A stretch of 64,000 nucleotides of DNA. Origin: Hymenobacter properus. Its GTDB lineage: Bacteria > Bacteroidota > Bacteroidia > Cytophagales > Hymenobacteraceae. How positions within the stretch are numbered: the stretch's first letter is position 1; every line of letters begins with the position of its first letter. The position numbers were made by a program, and so were the translations under genes. Below, one piece after another: positions 45,901-54,490 of the stretch. A model generated the notes under the pieces. The model had not been told where the DNA came from and made no database searches. It saw only the letters and a program-made list of their open reading frames with translations. The stretch spans positions 1,346,878 to 1,410,877 of the forward strand of contig NZ_JADQDP010000002.1 in NCBI RefSeq assembly GCF_015694735.1, given 5' to 3'.

Positions 45901-48900
45901 GGCAGCAGCGCGCCCGGCACGGGCACGACCGGCGGCACGCTTTACAACCCCATGCCGGGCCTGGGCATCGGCGGCGACATCACCAACAGCTACGTCGACC
46001 TGCTGCAAAGCGCGGGCATAGGCCAGGGCGTGCCGGTGGGGGAGGGGCAAGACCTTGGCCTCATCACCCTCACCAAATCGGTGGGCCGCCTGCTGGTGAC
46101 CGTCCTCGATTCGGCTTCGAAAAAGCCCCTGGCGGGCGCGGAGGTGAGCTTTATGGATGCTTCGCCGGCTGTGAGTGCCACGGCCAATGCCAGCGGGCGG
46201 GCCTTCTTCGGCAAAGCGCCGGGCGGACCTGTGACGGTGCGCGTGGCTGGCGCCGCTGGCAGCGCCGTGGCCTATGTGCCCAGCCTGACCGACGTGACCG
46301 TGGCCACCAACGGCGACACCACCCGCCTGAGCGTGAAGCTGGCCAGCGGCACCCGCGTGGCCGGCAGCGTGACGAGCGGCGGCACAGCCGTGGCCGGCGC
46401 CAAAATCCGGGTGCAGGGCCGCCCCGAGCTGGAAGCCACCACCGGCGCGGCCGGTACTTACGAGCTGGTGGGCGTGCCCGCCGGCCAGTGGACGCTCGAA
46501 GCAACCAAGTCGGGCCTCGTGGGCCAGAGCAAAACCCAGAAATTTAAGGCCGGCGCCAACGCCACCGTCGACTTCGCCCTCACCGGCGCGGGCTTCGCCA
46601 TCGACAAACTGCTGGGCTTCCCCATTGAAATCAAAGAGGGCGGGCTGAAAATGGGGGCCGACACCACCCTCACCGGCGCCTTTGTGACCTTGCCCGGCAA
46701 CCCCGTATTTGAGGCCGCGCCGGGCGCCACGCTGGCCTTCACCAAAGTGGCGGTGCGACTCGATAAGTCGGGCGTGCTGCGGCCCAAGGGCCAAACCTTC
46801 GTACAAACCGATGCGCCGGAGCTGTCATTCAAAGCCTTCAAGTTTCTGCCCATCCGCCTGAAAGCCGCCACCGGCCTGCGCGTACAGATGCTGGCCGATA
46901 ATCCCAGCCTGGGCCAGTTGGTGGGCCAGCCCGAAATCGACTTCGGTCCGCTGAATGGCGCCCTGGGCTGGGCCTTCCCGGCCGGCACCACGCAGTACCT
47001 GAGCGACGCAGCCGGCACCGGTCCGGTGCCCGATATGCCCGCCCTGTTTGCGGGCACGCCCACGCTGCCCACCAGCCTGCGCCTGCGGGCGGCGGGCAGC
47101 TCGGCCAGCCTCACGCTCTACGGCTTCAAGGCCACCATCGACCTGCAAAAAAGCAGCGTCGGCACCGATGGCCTGCATCTGAGCGGCGATGTGCAGCTCA
47201 GCGGCATCCCCGGCCTGGGCACCACCAAGGTGGGAATGCCCGAGCTGTGGCTGTCCACGAGTGGCGAAATCAAGAAGGCCGACCTCAGCTTCAGCCCGGC
47301 GCCCAGCGTGTCGCTGGGGCCGTGGGGGCTCACGCTTTCGTCGGGCTCGCTGTCGGAGCAGGGCTTCAGCCTGGGCGGTAAGCTCAAGCTGGCGGTGCCG
47401 GGCTCGGCGCCTTCCGAGGTGACGTTCAGCAAGCTCTCCATCGGGGCCAGCATGCTCTACGGCGGCTCATTCACGCTGCCTAGCGGCGGGCTTGATGTAC
47501 TGAAGCTGGCCAAGTTCAAGCCGGTGGCCGGCTCGCCCATCAGCTTCGGGCAGGAGCCTGGCGGCGGGGCCTACATCCTCTCGGGTGGGGCCGTAACCAG
47601 CCTGGAGCTGCTGAAAAAGGAGCTAACCATCAAGAGCTTCGCCGTGACGACGGCCGGCAAATTCTCGGCCGAGGTACCGCTGGACTACGACGTAAGCTTT
47701 GCCGGCATCGCCACTCTAAAGCTCAGCACCCTCAAGTTCAACACCATCGGCGAGCTGGGCATCGACGTGGGCGGCGGCATTCAGCTCGATTTGCCCTTGG
47801 TGAAAGCCGAGGCCGGCGGCATCAAGTACCGCCCCGGCAAGTCGCCTTCGGTTGATAAAATCGGGTTGCACTTCCCGCTGGCCGGCATCGGCGAGCTGGG
47901 CGGCAAGATTGAGTTTCTAAACAGCGGCTTTGCCGGGCAGCTGGGCTTCAACGTGGTGGGTGCCCTCAAGGCCGACGCGCAGTTCAAGTACCAGAAGGTG
48001 TCGGGCGACACGCAGTTCAGCACCTACCTGCTGGCCAGCACCCCGCCCATTCCCATCGGGCCGGGCGTGCTGCTCACCGGCCTGGGCGGCGGGTTCGAGT
48101 ACAAGTACAAGAAAGTGACTTCCGTGACGATGAGCGGCATTATCGGCTTGGGTGGCGACGCCGGCCTGGCCCTGAACCCGCTGAGCGTGACGGTGGCCAG
48201 CGGCCCGGTCATCAGTGGCACGGCCAACCTGACGGTGGCCCAGCAGAAATTTGCCAACGCCAGCCTGTTGCTTGACTTTCCCAACCAACTGGCCGCCGTC
48301 GAAATCAAGGCCAACTACAGCCCCGTGCCCTTGGTGAGCACGGCCACGGCCGGAGCTAAAGTCGTCATCAGCGGCCGGCAGAACGACACCTACTGGATGA
48401 TGGGCGTGTATGCAAATGCCAAAATGCTGGGCCTGCTCGACGTAAACGCCAACGTGCTGACGGCCTGGAATCTGAACCGCGACAAACACCCCGAGCACAC
48501 TGCCTACACCAACTTCATCAACCCCGCCTACCTCACCAATGGCAACACGGTGAACGGCGCCCACCTGCTGGGCAGCACCTTCTACGGCCGCACTAAGGAC
48601 AATGCCTGGAGCCGCAGCTTTGCCGACATCGCCAGTGGCAAGGTGTGGTTCTACAACCAGGCCAGCGTGAACCTCGACGCCAACTTCAAGAGCAACGCCT
48701 ACGGCCTGGGCATCGCCAGCGGCTGGGGCGGCGGGGCCGACATCAGCATCGCCGGCAAGAGCATTGCCGGGGCCGATGTGGGCGCCGACTACGCCGTACA
48801 CGGCGGCTACAACACCACCGACGGCTGGAACTTCGACGGCAAGGCCGGCGCCCACCTCACCGCCTGGTTTGGCAGCTGCAGCGACGCCTGCGCCAACAAA

Positions 48901-49062
48901 ATCTGCTGGGGCGGCTGCTTCGACCCCTGCTGGCCCATTCCCTTCGCCGACGCCTGCGACGTGTGCCCCATCCCGGTGGGCGGCAAGGTGTGCGTGCACC
49001 CCGGCATCACCATGAGCTACAAGTCGAAAACCGGCGCCGTGGACGTGGGGCTGGATTTGTAA
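42901..49062 (+). CDS. Giant secreted multidomain surface protein (TANFOR-like start, Ig-like repeats)
   Basis: A 2053-residue exported protein. Signal peptide to about 27; an N-terminal region that begins PPYSTHLSDYADQPNRL and resembles the TANFOR-type start of large Bacteroidota surface proteins; a Gly/Ser-rich hinge (about 378-507); several carboxypeptidase-regulatory-like/Ig-like beta domains (starting near 768, 863, 1062 and 1150; VVQGRVL, YPLAGRVV, GRLLVTVLD); a Lys-Gly-rich linker (about 937-1017); a long beta-rich region (about 1234-1990); and a C-terminal cluster of eight Cys within about 45 residues. There is no T9SS sorting domain, no LPXTG and no lipobox, so anchoring is unclear. 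The barrel gene just upstream and the Fn3-like/OmpA-like/S74 genes just downstream suggest one apparatus. Confidence 0.82.
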   Translation: MKLQLLNFRGLLWLLPLLLLAVGARAQTPVVRVTVVPLPPYSTHLSDYADQPNRLLITLSNTSRQAVSLQLAATLTGDNGVSARTKPDARSPRPVNLAALQTRQLDADELGQLFDENMLTYTGVSVQEIVRGNGLPEGTYTICVKAMDYATGRLLSAEAPVGCSRPFSLRSLEAPYIIRPLADENIRPNAPQNIVFTWSRPAGAPVTTEYELRIVEMSDPRRNPNDAFLAGTVPPLFERTVSGATVLLYGPGEPALIQGRRYAFAVTARDPRNRTVFRNNGRSEVQTFVYGTVPAGAPATASTPTKPTKTVKPVDVKTTLPMTTIKGRLVWGFRSSEEKAGGAWANLTPTPVFDESNGAIATVLADPSYGPGGAGILTGGASHAKAGSHGPAGSGTSSGGASGVSGGSVSSGVSSGNTGTGGFSGGGMGNSAFGTFGGGSGSGGSGGSSSGSSAGGGGLLSATLPNPQNALNNGGSAGGVASVLGGGVTSGVGFGGASGSGSYSTPGQVTLGAAPKQVLPQFMGSQRYPLGKTKVRLVFDYKPIAPNQPGYSDQILNATKSIVLGLGTTNAEGEFNISYMNPGQFDEAGGLAVLAGSKAKTITAIRVEVDNPRFYSEPVAFDVPEPKNGEYDLGEVACMANSYRLKVNLTDGKNPITKGVKIELLRPTNWYATNAYARPEGQLPEGKRPTEDFFVNLTKVTETSSVGLDLTRLLANVANPDDTYLVRISGEGYQASMTTLQVQPPAGPPSNGVLTVTKTYTLTPMPPVVQGRVLRKQDNSPIQGATVRLYRGPMDKPDWQFNTETDAKGHFSIALKTSNLYEWTLLVTGTGVASNYEEKHIKVNKTGPAGIINRDPILIDATQYPLAGRVVSDEGGAGVAAAALQWRSGGAPFTADDQGRFLTLHQSGPDTLLVSKLGYQPRKVPVFVEGDGKTKPGKKGKGVTSIDLGIPGGMAQAANSVATTVQGFPSMQPGGLGSGSSSGSGSGAGSGKKGKKGNDAGSSAPGTGTTGGTLYNPMPGLGIGGDITNSYVDLLQSAGIGQGVPVGEGQDLGLITLTKSVGRLLVTVLDSASKKPLAGAEVSFMDASPAVSATANASGRAFFGKAPGGPVTVRVAGAAGSAVAYVPSLTDVTVATNGDTTRLSVKLASGTRVAGSVTSGGTAVAGAKIRVQGRPELEATTGAAGTYELVGVPAGQWTLEATKSGLVGQSKTQKFKAGANATVDFALTGAGFAIDKLLGFPIEIKEGGLKMGADTTLTGAFVTLPGNPVFEAAPGATLAFTKVAVRLDKSGVLRPKGQTFVQTDAPELSFKAFKFLPIRLKAATGLRVQMLADNPSLGQLVGQPEIDFGPLNGALGWAFPAGTTQYLSDAAGTGPVPDMPALFAGTPTLPTSLRLRAAGSSASLTLYGFKATIDLQKSSVGTDGLHLSGDVQLSGIPGLGTTKVGMPELWLSTSGEIKKADLSFSPAPSVSLGPWGLTLSSGSLSEQGFSLGGKLKLAVPGSAPSEVTFSKLSIGASMLYGGSFTLPSGGLDVLKLAKFKPVAGSPISFGQEPGGGAYILSGGAVTSLELLKKELTIKSFAVTTAGKFSAEVPLDYDVSFAGIATLKLSTLKFNTIGELGIDVGGGIQLDLPLVKAEAGGIKYRPGKSPSVDKIGLHFPLAGIGELGGKIEFLNSGFAGQLGFNVVGALKADAQFKYQKVSGDTQFSTYLLASTPPIPIGPGVLLTGLGGGFEYKYKKVTSVTMSGIIGLGGDAGLALNPLSVTVASGPVISGTANLTVAQQKFANASLLLDFPNQLAAVEIKANYSPVPLVSTATAGAKVVISGRQNDTYWMMGVYANAKMLGLLDVNANVLTAWNLNRDKHPEHTAYTNFINPAYLTNGNTVNGAHLLGSTFYGRTKDNAWSRSFADIASGKVWFYNQASVNLDANFKSNAYGLGIASGWGGGADISIAGKSIAGADVGADYAVHGGYNTTDGWNFDGKAGAHLTAWFGSCSDACANKICWGGCFDPCWPIPFADACDVCPIPVGGKVCVHPGITMSYKSKTGAVDVGLDL

Positions 49063-49086
49063 TCCCTGACTTCGACTGACATCCTA

Positions 49087-49202
49087 AACCTCACTCCGGC
49101 CCCTCTCCTCAAGAGAGGGGAGCCTGACGCCAGCTGCAACTTCCGTCAGGTGCATAACCGGTGCCCCCTCTCCCGATGAAGAGGGGGTCAGGAGGTGAGG
49201 TT
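49087..49202. repeat. Intergenic inverted element (AACCTCAC/GTGAGGTT)
   Basis: Terminal arms AACCTCAC and GTGAGGTT enclose two internal hairpins, CCCCTCTC/GAGAGGGG (49100-49120) and CCCCCTC/GAGGGGG (49164-49187). A degenerate relative lies at 61129. It separates the giant gene from the Fn3-like gene and ends before the latter's start at 49239. It is probably a miniature repeat element. Confidence 0.6.
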
Positions 49203-49238
49203 TTGGAGCCGCGCCCATCCACCTTTCTGCATTTCAAT

Positions 49239-51308
49239 ATGAAACTCACATACTTCCTCTTCGCCGCCCTATTGGCTTTGCCAGTAGTCGCCCAAGCACA
49301 AACCAAACCGGCTGCCAGCAAAGGCCCCGCGCCCGAGCCGCCCATCTACCCCGCGCCCGAAGGCGTGTGGGTGGTCATCAGCGGCTCGGCCCTGAACCCC
49401 GACAAGCCCTCAGGCCGCTTGGTGGGCGCCCGCGTTTTCCGGGCCGATGCCGGTAGCAACAGCTATAAAGAATTAGGCCAGATTCGGGAAGCTGCCACCC
49501 TGGCCGACTTCCGCGCCATTGCCGGCCCGCAGGCCATCGATGCGCTTAAGGCGACGCAGAAACTGGCTTCTGATGAAGCAGCCTGGGCCTTCATCCAGGC
49601 TCACCCCAACGTGCGCGACTACGGCCTGCAAGCCCTCGACATGCCCTTCCGGCAGGCCCTGGGCACGGCTTTTCTGGATGCCTCGGCCAAGGACGCCAAG
49701 CCCGGCACCCGCTACGCCTACCGCGTGCAGCCCCTCTACGCCACCGCCGAACTGAACCGCGCGGCCGAGGGCAAGTTCTTCGAAAAAACAGTGGAAATGG
49801 GCCGGCTCTCGCCGCTGCCCCGGCCCCGCACCAGCTACGTGCGTGGCCTCGATTCGGTGATGACCGTGCGCTGGGTGGCCCGCGCCCAGCCCGCTTCCGA
49901 CCCGCTTACCACCGTGTACGGGCGGGTGTGGCGGCAGGGACCCGGCGAGCGGGGCTTCACCCTGGCCGCCGACCGCCTGTTGGCCAGCCGGGAGCGCGAC
50001 TCGCTGTATTTCAACTTCGATGAGCGGGTGCGGCCCGAAAGCCTCTACCGCTACTACCTGCAGCCGCTCGACTTCGTGGGCAACCCCGGCCCGGCATCCG
50101 ATACCACTTACGCCTTGTCGGTAGACCCGCGCCGCACGGCCCTGGTGACTGGCGTTTCGGCCCGCGACACGGCCGCCGGCATTGCCCTGGCCTGGCCCGC
50201 GCTGCCCGCCAAGGGCTATTGGGCCGGCATCGAAATCCAACGCTCGCGCGACGCCCGCGGCAGTTACGTGCGCTTCGACACCATCCCGGCCAGCGCCACC
50301 AGCTACCTCGATACCCGCCTGCTGCCCAACGTGGCCTACCATTACCGCCTGCGCGCCCTGCTGCTGGGCGGCCGCACGCCCGACGTGGCCTCGGCCACAG
50401 CCATGGCCTCGCACCGGCCCACCGCGGGCCGGCCGCCGCTGGCCCCGGTGGCCCTCACAGGCGAGCCCGAAGGCCGGCATGTGCGCCTGCGCTGGCAGCC
50501 CGGCGCGCCCGACCTCAACCACGACGCCTACTTCGTATACCGGGGCACCTCGCGGCAGGACTCATTGGTAGTGGTTTCGCCGGCCCTGCATGGCAACATC
50601 ACCACCTTCCTCGACACCGCCGCCGCCAACGGTCGCCGCCAGTACACCTACGTGGTGCAGGCCGTGAATAAGAACAACCAGGCCAGCCCTTTTTCCGAGC
50701 CGGTGGACGTGCAGCCCCGGCGCCCGATGACGGTGGTGTCCCCCCTAGGCCTGCAAGCCTACGCCGATGGCACCGCCCTGCGCCTGAGCTGGGACGATGC
50801 CGCCCGCCGCGACGCCGCTGTGGTGGCCTACCGCCTCTACCGCCGCCCAGCTTCGGCCGACGCCACTGGTAAGGCTGGCTTCAAGCCATTGACCGATAAC
50901 GCAGTACGTGGTACTTCCTATGAAGACGAAGGCCAGCCCGGCGAGGCCTATCAATACGCCGTGGCTGCCGTGGATGCGCTGGGCAACGAAAGCGCCTGGT
51001 CGCCGGTGGCCACAGTGCGGGTGCCGGCCGCGCCGCTGCTGCCCCCTTCGCGTGTGAATGCCCGCCCCGTGTCCACTGGCCTGGAACTGAGCTGGACGCA
51101 CCCGGCCGTGGCCGTGCCCAAGGGCTACGCCCTCTACCGCCGCGCCCGCCAGGAAGCCAAGCCGCTCCGCCTGGCCACCCTCGCCCCGGCCCAAACGCGC
51201 TACGTGGACCAGACCGCCAAGCCCGGCACGCTCTATATCTACTCGCTTTCGGCCTTGGGTGCCGCGCAGGAGTCGGCGCGCACCCCCGAAATCAGCGCCC
51301 GCCGCTAA
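49239..51308 (+). CDS. Secreted protein with fibronectin type III-like domains
   Basis: A 689-residue protein starting at MKLTYFLFAALLA; a longer frame to 49161 runs through the repeat element. Signal peptide to about 21 (AQAQ), then an N-terminal region of about 190 residues. Five or so Fn3-type beta sandwiches follow, with the usual strands (LAWPALPAKGY, YHYRLRALLLGG, VRLRWQPGAPDLN, LRLSWDDAAR, ELSWTHPAV). Several end in a YLDT/YVDQ turn before a Tyr-rich strand (TSYLDTRL, TRYVDQTAKPGTLY). No sorting domain and no enzyme motif. Fn3-rich proteins of this kind are structural or adhesive surface components; the partner is likely the giant protein or the OmpA-like lipoprotein. Confidence 0.8.
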   Translation: MKLTYFLFAALLALPVVAQAQTKPAASKGPAPEPPIYPAPEGVWVVISGSALNPDKPSGRLVGARVFRADAGSNSYKELGQIREAATLADFRAIAGPQAIDALKATQKLASDEAAWAFIQAHPNVRDYGLQALDMPFRQALGTAFLDASAKDAKPGTRYAYRVQPLYATAELNRAAEGKFFEKTVEMGRLSPLPRPRTSYVRGLDSVMTVRWVARAQPASDPLTTVYGRVWRQGPGERGFTLAADRLLASRERDSLYFNFDERVRPESLYRYYLQPLDFVGNPGPASDTTYALSVDPRRTALVTGVSARDTAAGIALAWPALPAKGYWAGIEIQRSRDARGSYVRFDTIPASATSYLDTRLLPNVAYHYRLRALLLGGRTPDVASATAMASHRPTAGRPPLAPVALTGEPEGRHVRLRWQPGAPDLNHDAYFVYRGTSRQDSLVVVSPALHGNITTFLDTAAANGRRQYTYVVQAVNKNNQASPFSEPVDVQPRRPMTVVSPLGLQAYADGTALRLSWDDAARRDAAVVAYRLYRRPASADATGKAGFKPLTDNAVRGTSYEDEGQPGEAYQYAVAAVDALGNESAWSPVATVRVPAAPLLPPSRVNARPVSTGLELSWTHPAVAVPKGYALYRRARQEAKPLRLATLAPAQTRYVDQTAKPGTLYIYSLSALGAAQESARTPEISARR

Positions 51309-51338
51309 CTGCTTTTTCGCTCTTTCAACGCTTATATC

Positions 51339-52433
51339 ATGCAATTTCTTCGCATTCCGCTGCTGGCACTAGTCCTCAGCGCCCTTGCCTGCTCATCCCG
51401 CAAAGACACCACAACCGAGATGGCGCACGAAGCACCGGCTGCGACTGTGGCAGCAGTGCCCGCCAAGCCGGCTGAGCCCACCGCGCCCGCCCCAGCCCCC
51501 GCGGCTCCGGTCGATACGGCCCATGCCCCGGCGGACCCAGCCGGTTTCGACCCAGCTTCGGCGCCGGTCGCCAACCCCAAGTTGGGGGCCTGGCCCTATT
51601 TCTCTTTGCTGGAGGGCTACCACAAGGGCACCATCAAAGACCCCGAAATCAGCCACGACAAGTTTAACGACTTGTTCAAAGACGTGGCTTTTGACCGTTA
51701 CGAGTTTTTCGATGGCGTCAAGCTCATTCCCGTCGAGGGCCGCCTCACCACATTCGAAGCTATTGGCAAGGGTGCTTCATTCTTTCAAGTGCAGAAAACC
51801 TACGAGAAGCTGGTACACGACCTGGGCGGCGTGACGGTGTGGGAAGGCCCGATGGAGAAATTCAAGGACACCAAGCTGAAGATGGACGAGGAGCGCCACC
51901 GCGGCCAGTACAGCATGTGGACCAGCGAGAAGGCCGGCGTGTACATGGTGCGCACGTCTGACCGCGAAATCTGGGTGGAAGTGTACCAGCGCTACAACGA
52001 CCCCGCCGGCTACTGGCTGACCGTGGCAGAAAAAAAGGCCCTGCCCATGCAGGCTTCCGTGCTGCCCGCTGCCGAAATGAAAAAGGCCCTCGACGCCACC
52101 GGCCACGTGGCCCTCTACCTCAACTTCGACACCGACCAGGCCACCCTCAAGCCCGACGCCCAGGCCACCATTGCCCAAATCATCAGCCTGCTATCGCAAA
52201 ATCCCGACCTCAAACTGAGCGTGGAGGGCCACACCGACAACGCCGGCACCGCCCCGCACAACCAGCAGCTCAGCGAGGCCCGCGCCCGCACCGTAGTAGC
52301 TACCCTCACCGCCCAGGGCATTGCCGCCGACCGCCTCAAAGCCGCCGGTTTCGGCCAGACCAAGCCCCTGTCCGACAACGCCACCGATGCCGGTAAGGCC
52401 AGGAATCGCCGCGTCGAGCTGGTGAAAATGTGA
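51339..52433 (+). CDS. OmpA-domain lipoprotein
   Basis: A 364-residue lipoprotein with lipobox SALAC (Cys18), an Ala/Pro-rich tether (about 35-75), an unassigned domain (about 80-245; YFSLLEGYHKGTIKDPE, YDLFKD-like) and a C-terminal OmpA-like domain (about 253-364). Peptidoglycan-binding residues are present: SVEGHTDNAG with Asp, and the QQLSEARARTVVATL motif with its Arg. It should tie an outer-membrane structure to peptidoglycan. It is 30 bp after the Fn3-like gene, so the two are probably cotranscribed. Confidence 0.9.
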   Translation: MQFLRIPLLALVLSALACSSRKDTTTEMAHEAPAATVAAVPAKPAEPTAPAPAPAAPVDTAHAPADPAGFDPASAPVANPKLGAWPYFSLLEGYHKGTIKDPEISHDKFNDLFKDVAFDRYEFFDGVKLIPVEGRLTTFEAIGKGASFFQVQKTYEKLVHDLGGVTVWEGPMEKFKDTKLKMDEERHRGQYSMWTSEKAGVYMVRTSDREIWVEVYQRYNDPAGYWLTVAEKKALPMQASVLPAAEMKKALDATGHVALYLNFDTDQATLKPDAQATIAQIISLLSQNPDLKLSVEGHTDNAGTAPHNQQLSEARARTVVATLTAQGIAADRLKAAGFGQTKPLSDNATDAGKARNRRVELVKM

Positions 52434-52510
52434 GTCATGCTGCCTACAGCAGCTCCATCTTTTAACCCAACGCACCACCCCGGGCAGCGCCCGATTTTTC
52501 ATTGTTTATC

Positions 52511-54490
52511 ATGAAGCATCTATACCTCGCGGCTGCTTTGCTGGGCGGTTCGTTCAGCACTGCCCAGGCCCAGGTAGGGGTGGGCACCACCACGCCCGAC
52601 GCTAAGTCGGCGCTCGACATCCGGGCCACGGACAAGGGCCTGCTCATCCCGCGCCTCACCGCTGCCCAGCGCACGGGCATCACCAACCCGCCCCAAGGCC
52701 TAATGGTCTACCAAACCGATGGCTCGGCCTCGGGTGGGGTCCAAACCGGCTTTTGGTACTACGCTGGCGCCCCCGCCACTTGGGTGTATCTAAACCCCAA
52801 TGGCGACAATCTAGGCAACCACACCGCCACGCAGGACCTCAACCTGCAGGGCAATGCCCTCACCGGCACCGGGGCCAGCATCGGAACCACGGTGGGCGTG
52901 GGCATTCGGGCCGACGGGGGCCTGAACCTGGGGCAAAACACCACCGGCAACAGTGTGAGCCTGGGCTATCAGGCCGGTGCGGCCAATACCACCACCGGCA
53001 ACCTGTTTGTGGGCTACCAGGCTGGCACCCGCACCACCTCCGGTTTTTCCAATGTATTCGGGGGCTACCAGAGTGGCTTCACGAACAGCACGGGCCGCTC
53101 CAACGTGTACCTGGGCTTTTTAGCCGGCTACGCCAACACCAACGGCACCGCCAACGTGTTCGTGGGAGCTCAGAGCGGCTCGAGCAACACCACCGGTGTG
53201 CTCAATCTGTTTGCCGGCGCCAGCAGCGGTTACAACAATACCACCGGCGTGGGCAACGTGTTTTTGGGCAACGGCAGTGGCTACGGCGCTTCTACCATTT
53301 CGGGCAACGTGTTCATTGGAAATTCCAGCGGTTCGAGTTCGCTCAATACCGCCGACAACAACGTATTCGTGGGCGACATCAGCGGCTATTCGAACACCAC
53401 CGGCACCGCCAACGTGTTCAGCGGCAGCAGAAGCGGCTACGCCAACACGGCCGGCAGCAACAATGTGTTTGCAGGCTACCAGAGCGGTACATCCAACACC
53501 ACCGGCGACGACAACGTGTTTCAAGGCTATCAGGCCGGCTATCGCAACACCACCGGTGACCAGAACGTGTTCGGCGGCAGCCAGGCCGGCTACGCCAACC
53601 AGACTGGGGGCTACAATGCGTTCATGGGTTACCGGGCGGGCTATGCCAATACCAGCGGGGCCAACAACGCCTTCGTAGGCCATCAGGCGGGCGTAGCCAA
53701 TACCACCGGCTTTCGCAATGCCTTTTTTGGGCGAAGCGCGGGCTTTAGCACGACGGACGGGGCCCGCAACGCGTTTCTGGGCGAAGCGGCTGGTTACAGC
53801 AACGTGGGCGGCGACCAGAACGTGTTTGTGGGCAGCCAGGCCGGCTATTTCAACACCGGTGGCAACGATAATACCGCCCTGGGCAACCTCAGCGGCCCCG
53901 CCACCGCCAACCTGAACAACACCCTCAGCCTAGGCAGCGGGGCCACTGCAGCGGCCAGCAACACCATCCAGCTCGGCAACGCCAGCATCACCAGCCTGCG
54001 CTGCCAAGTGGGGCTCACTGTCACTTCCGATGCCCGTTTCAAGTATCAGGTGCAAGCCAACGTGCCCGGACTGGCCTTCGTCAACCGCCTGCGTCCGGTA
54101 ACCTACCTCCTCGACGCGGCACGGCAGACGGCCTTCGAGCGCACTGGCCGGTTGGGGCCCCGCCTCGCTGCCGATTCGGCCACTGCCGCCGTGCACACGG
54201 GCTTCTTGGCCCAGGAAGTGGCTGCCACCGCCCAAGCCTTGGACTTCGACTTCGATGGCGTGCACACCCCAGCTACTGCCCGCGACCCATACGGGCTTAA
54301 TTATGCCCAGTTTGTGGTACCGCTGGTGCGCTCCGTGCAGGAACTCAGCGCCGAAGTGGAAGCCCTGAAGGCACAAAATGCCCGCCTGCAGACGCAGGCT
54401 GCCCAAGCCCAGAACGACCACGCCGCCCTGCTGGGCCTGCAAACCCAGTTGGCCCGCCTGCTCGGTCAGGATGCCCAGGCGCAGAAGTAG
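52511..54490 (+). CDS. Second YQAG-solenoid protein with S74 self-cleaving tail
   Basis: A 659-residue paralogue of the protein at 36028, starting at the ATG at 52511; a TTG three codons earlier is possible. Signal peptide to about 20 (AQAQ), the same VGVGTTTPDAKSALDIRATDKGLLIPR start (quoted in part), about 19 solenoid units (about 152-465) and an S74 chaperone domain with Ser506 and Lys511 in SDARFKYQ. A C-terminal coiled coil (about 610-655) follows. Self-cleavage would release about 154 residues. Two such proteins frame the surface block, and both dyads are intact. Confidence 0.88.
   Translation: MKHLYLAAALLGGSFSTAQAQVGVGTTTPDAKSALDIRATDKGLLIPRLTAAQRTGITNPPQGLMVYQTDGSASGGVQTGFWYYAGAPATWVYLNPNGDNLGNHTATQDLNLQGNALTGTGASIGTTVGVGIRADGGLNLGQNTTGNSVSLGYQAGAANTTTGNLFVGYQAGTRTTSGFSNVFGGYQSGFTNSTGRSNVYLGFLAGYANTNGTANVFVGAQSGSSNTTGVLNLFAGASSGYNNTTGVGNVFLGNGSGYGASTISGNVFIGNSSGSSSLNTADNNVFVGDISGYSNTTGTANVFSGSRSGYANTAGSNNVFAGYQSGTSNTTGDDNVFQGYQAGYRNTTGDQNVFGGSQAGYANQTGGYNAFMGYRAGYANTSGANNAFVGHQAGVANTTGFRNAFFGRSAGFSTTDGARNAFLGEAAGYSNVGGDQNVFVGSQAGYFNTGGNDNTALGNLSGPATANLNNTLSLGSGATAAASNTIQLGNASITSLRCQVGLTVTSDARFKYQVQANVPGLAFVNRLRPVTYLLDAARQTAFERTGRLGPRLAADSATAAVHTGFLAQEVAATAQALDFDFDGVHTPATARDPYGLNYAQFVVPLVRSVQELSAEVEALKAQNARLQTQAAQAQNDHAALLGLQTQLARLLGQDAQAQK
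52963..53898 (+). repeat. Tandem 51-bp coding repeats of the second S74 protein
   Basis: About 19 in-frame units of a 17-residue pattern, mostly [YF]-x-[AS]-G...NTTG...NVF. The shared 17-residue period with the array at 36517 shows common ancestry of the two stalks. Confidence 0.8.

Noticed and set aside
49161..49238. Earlier start for the Fn3-like protein at 49161
   Set aside because: The upstream codons lie in the AACCTCAC element and do not form a leader. The signal peptide begins at 49239.
36028..54490. Prophage tail-fibre region
   Set aside because: S74 domains recall phage tail spikes, but there is no capsid, terminase, integrase or tail tube gene, and both proteins have signal peptides.
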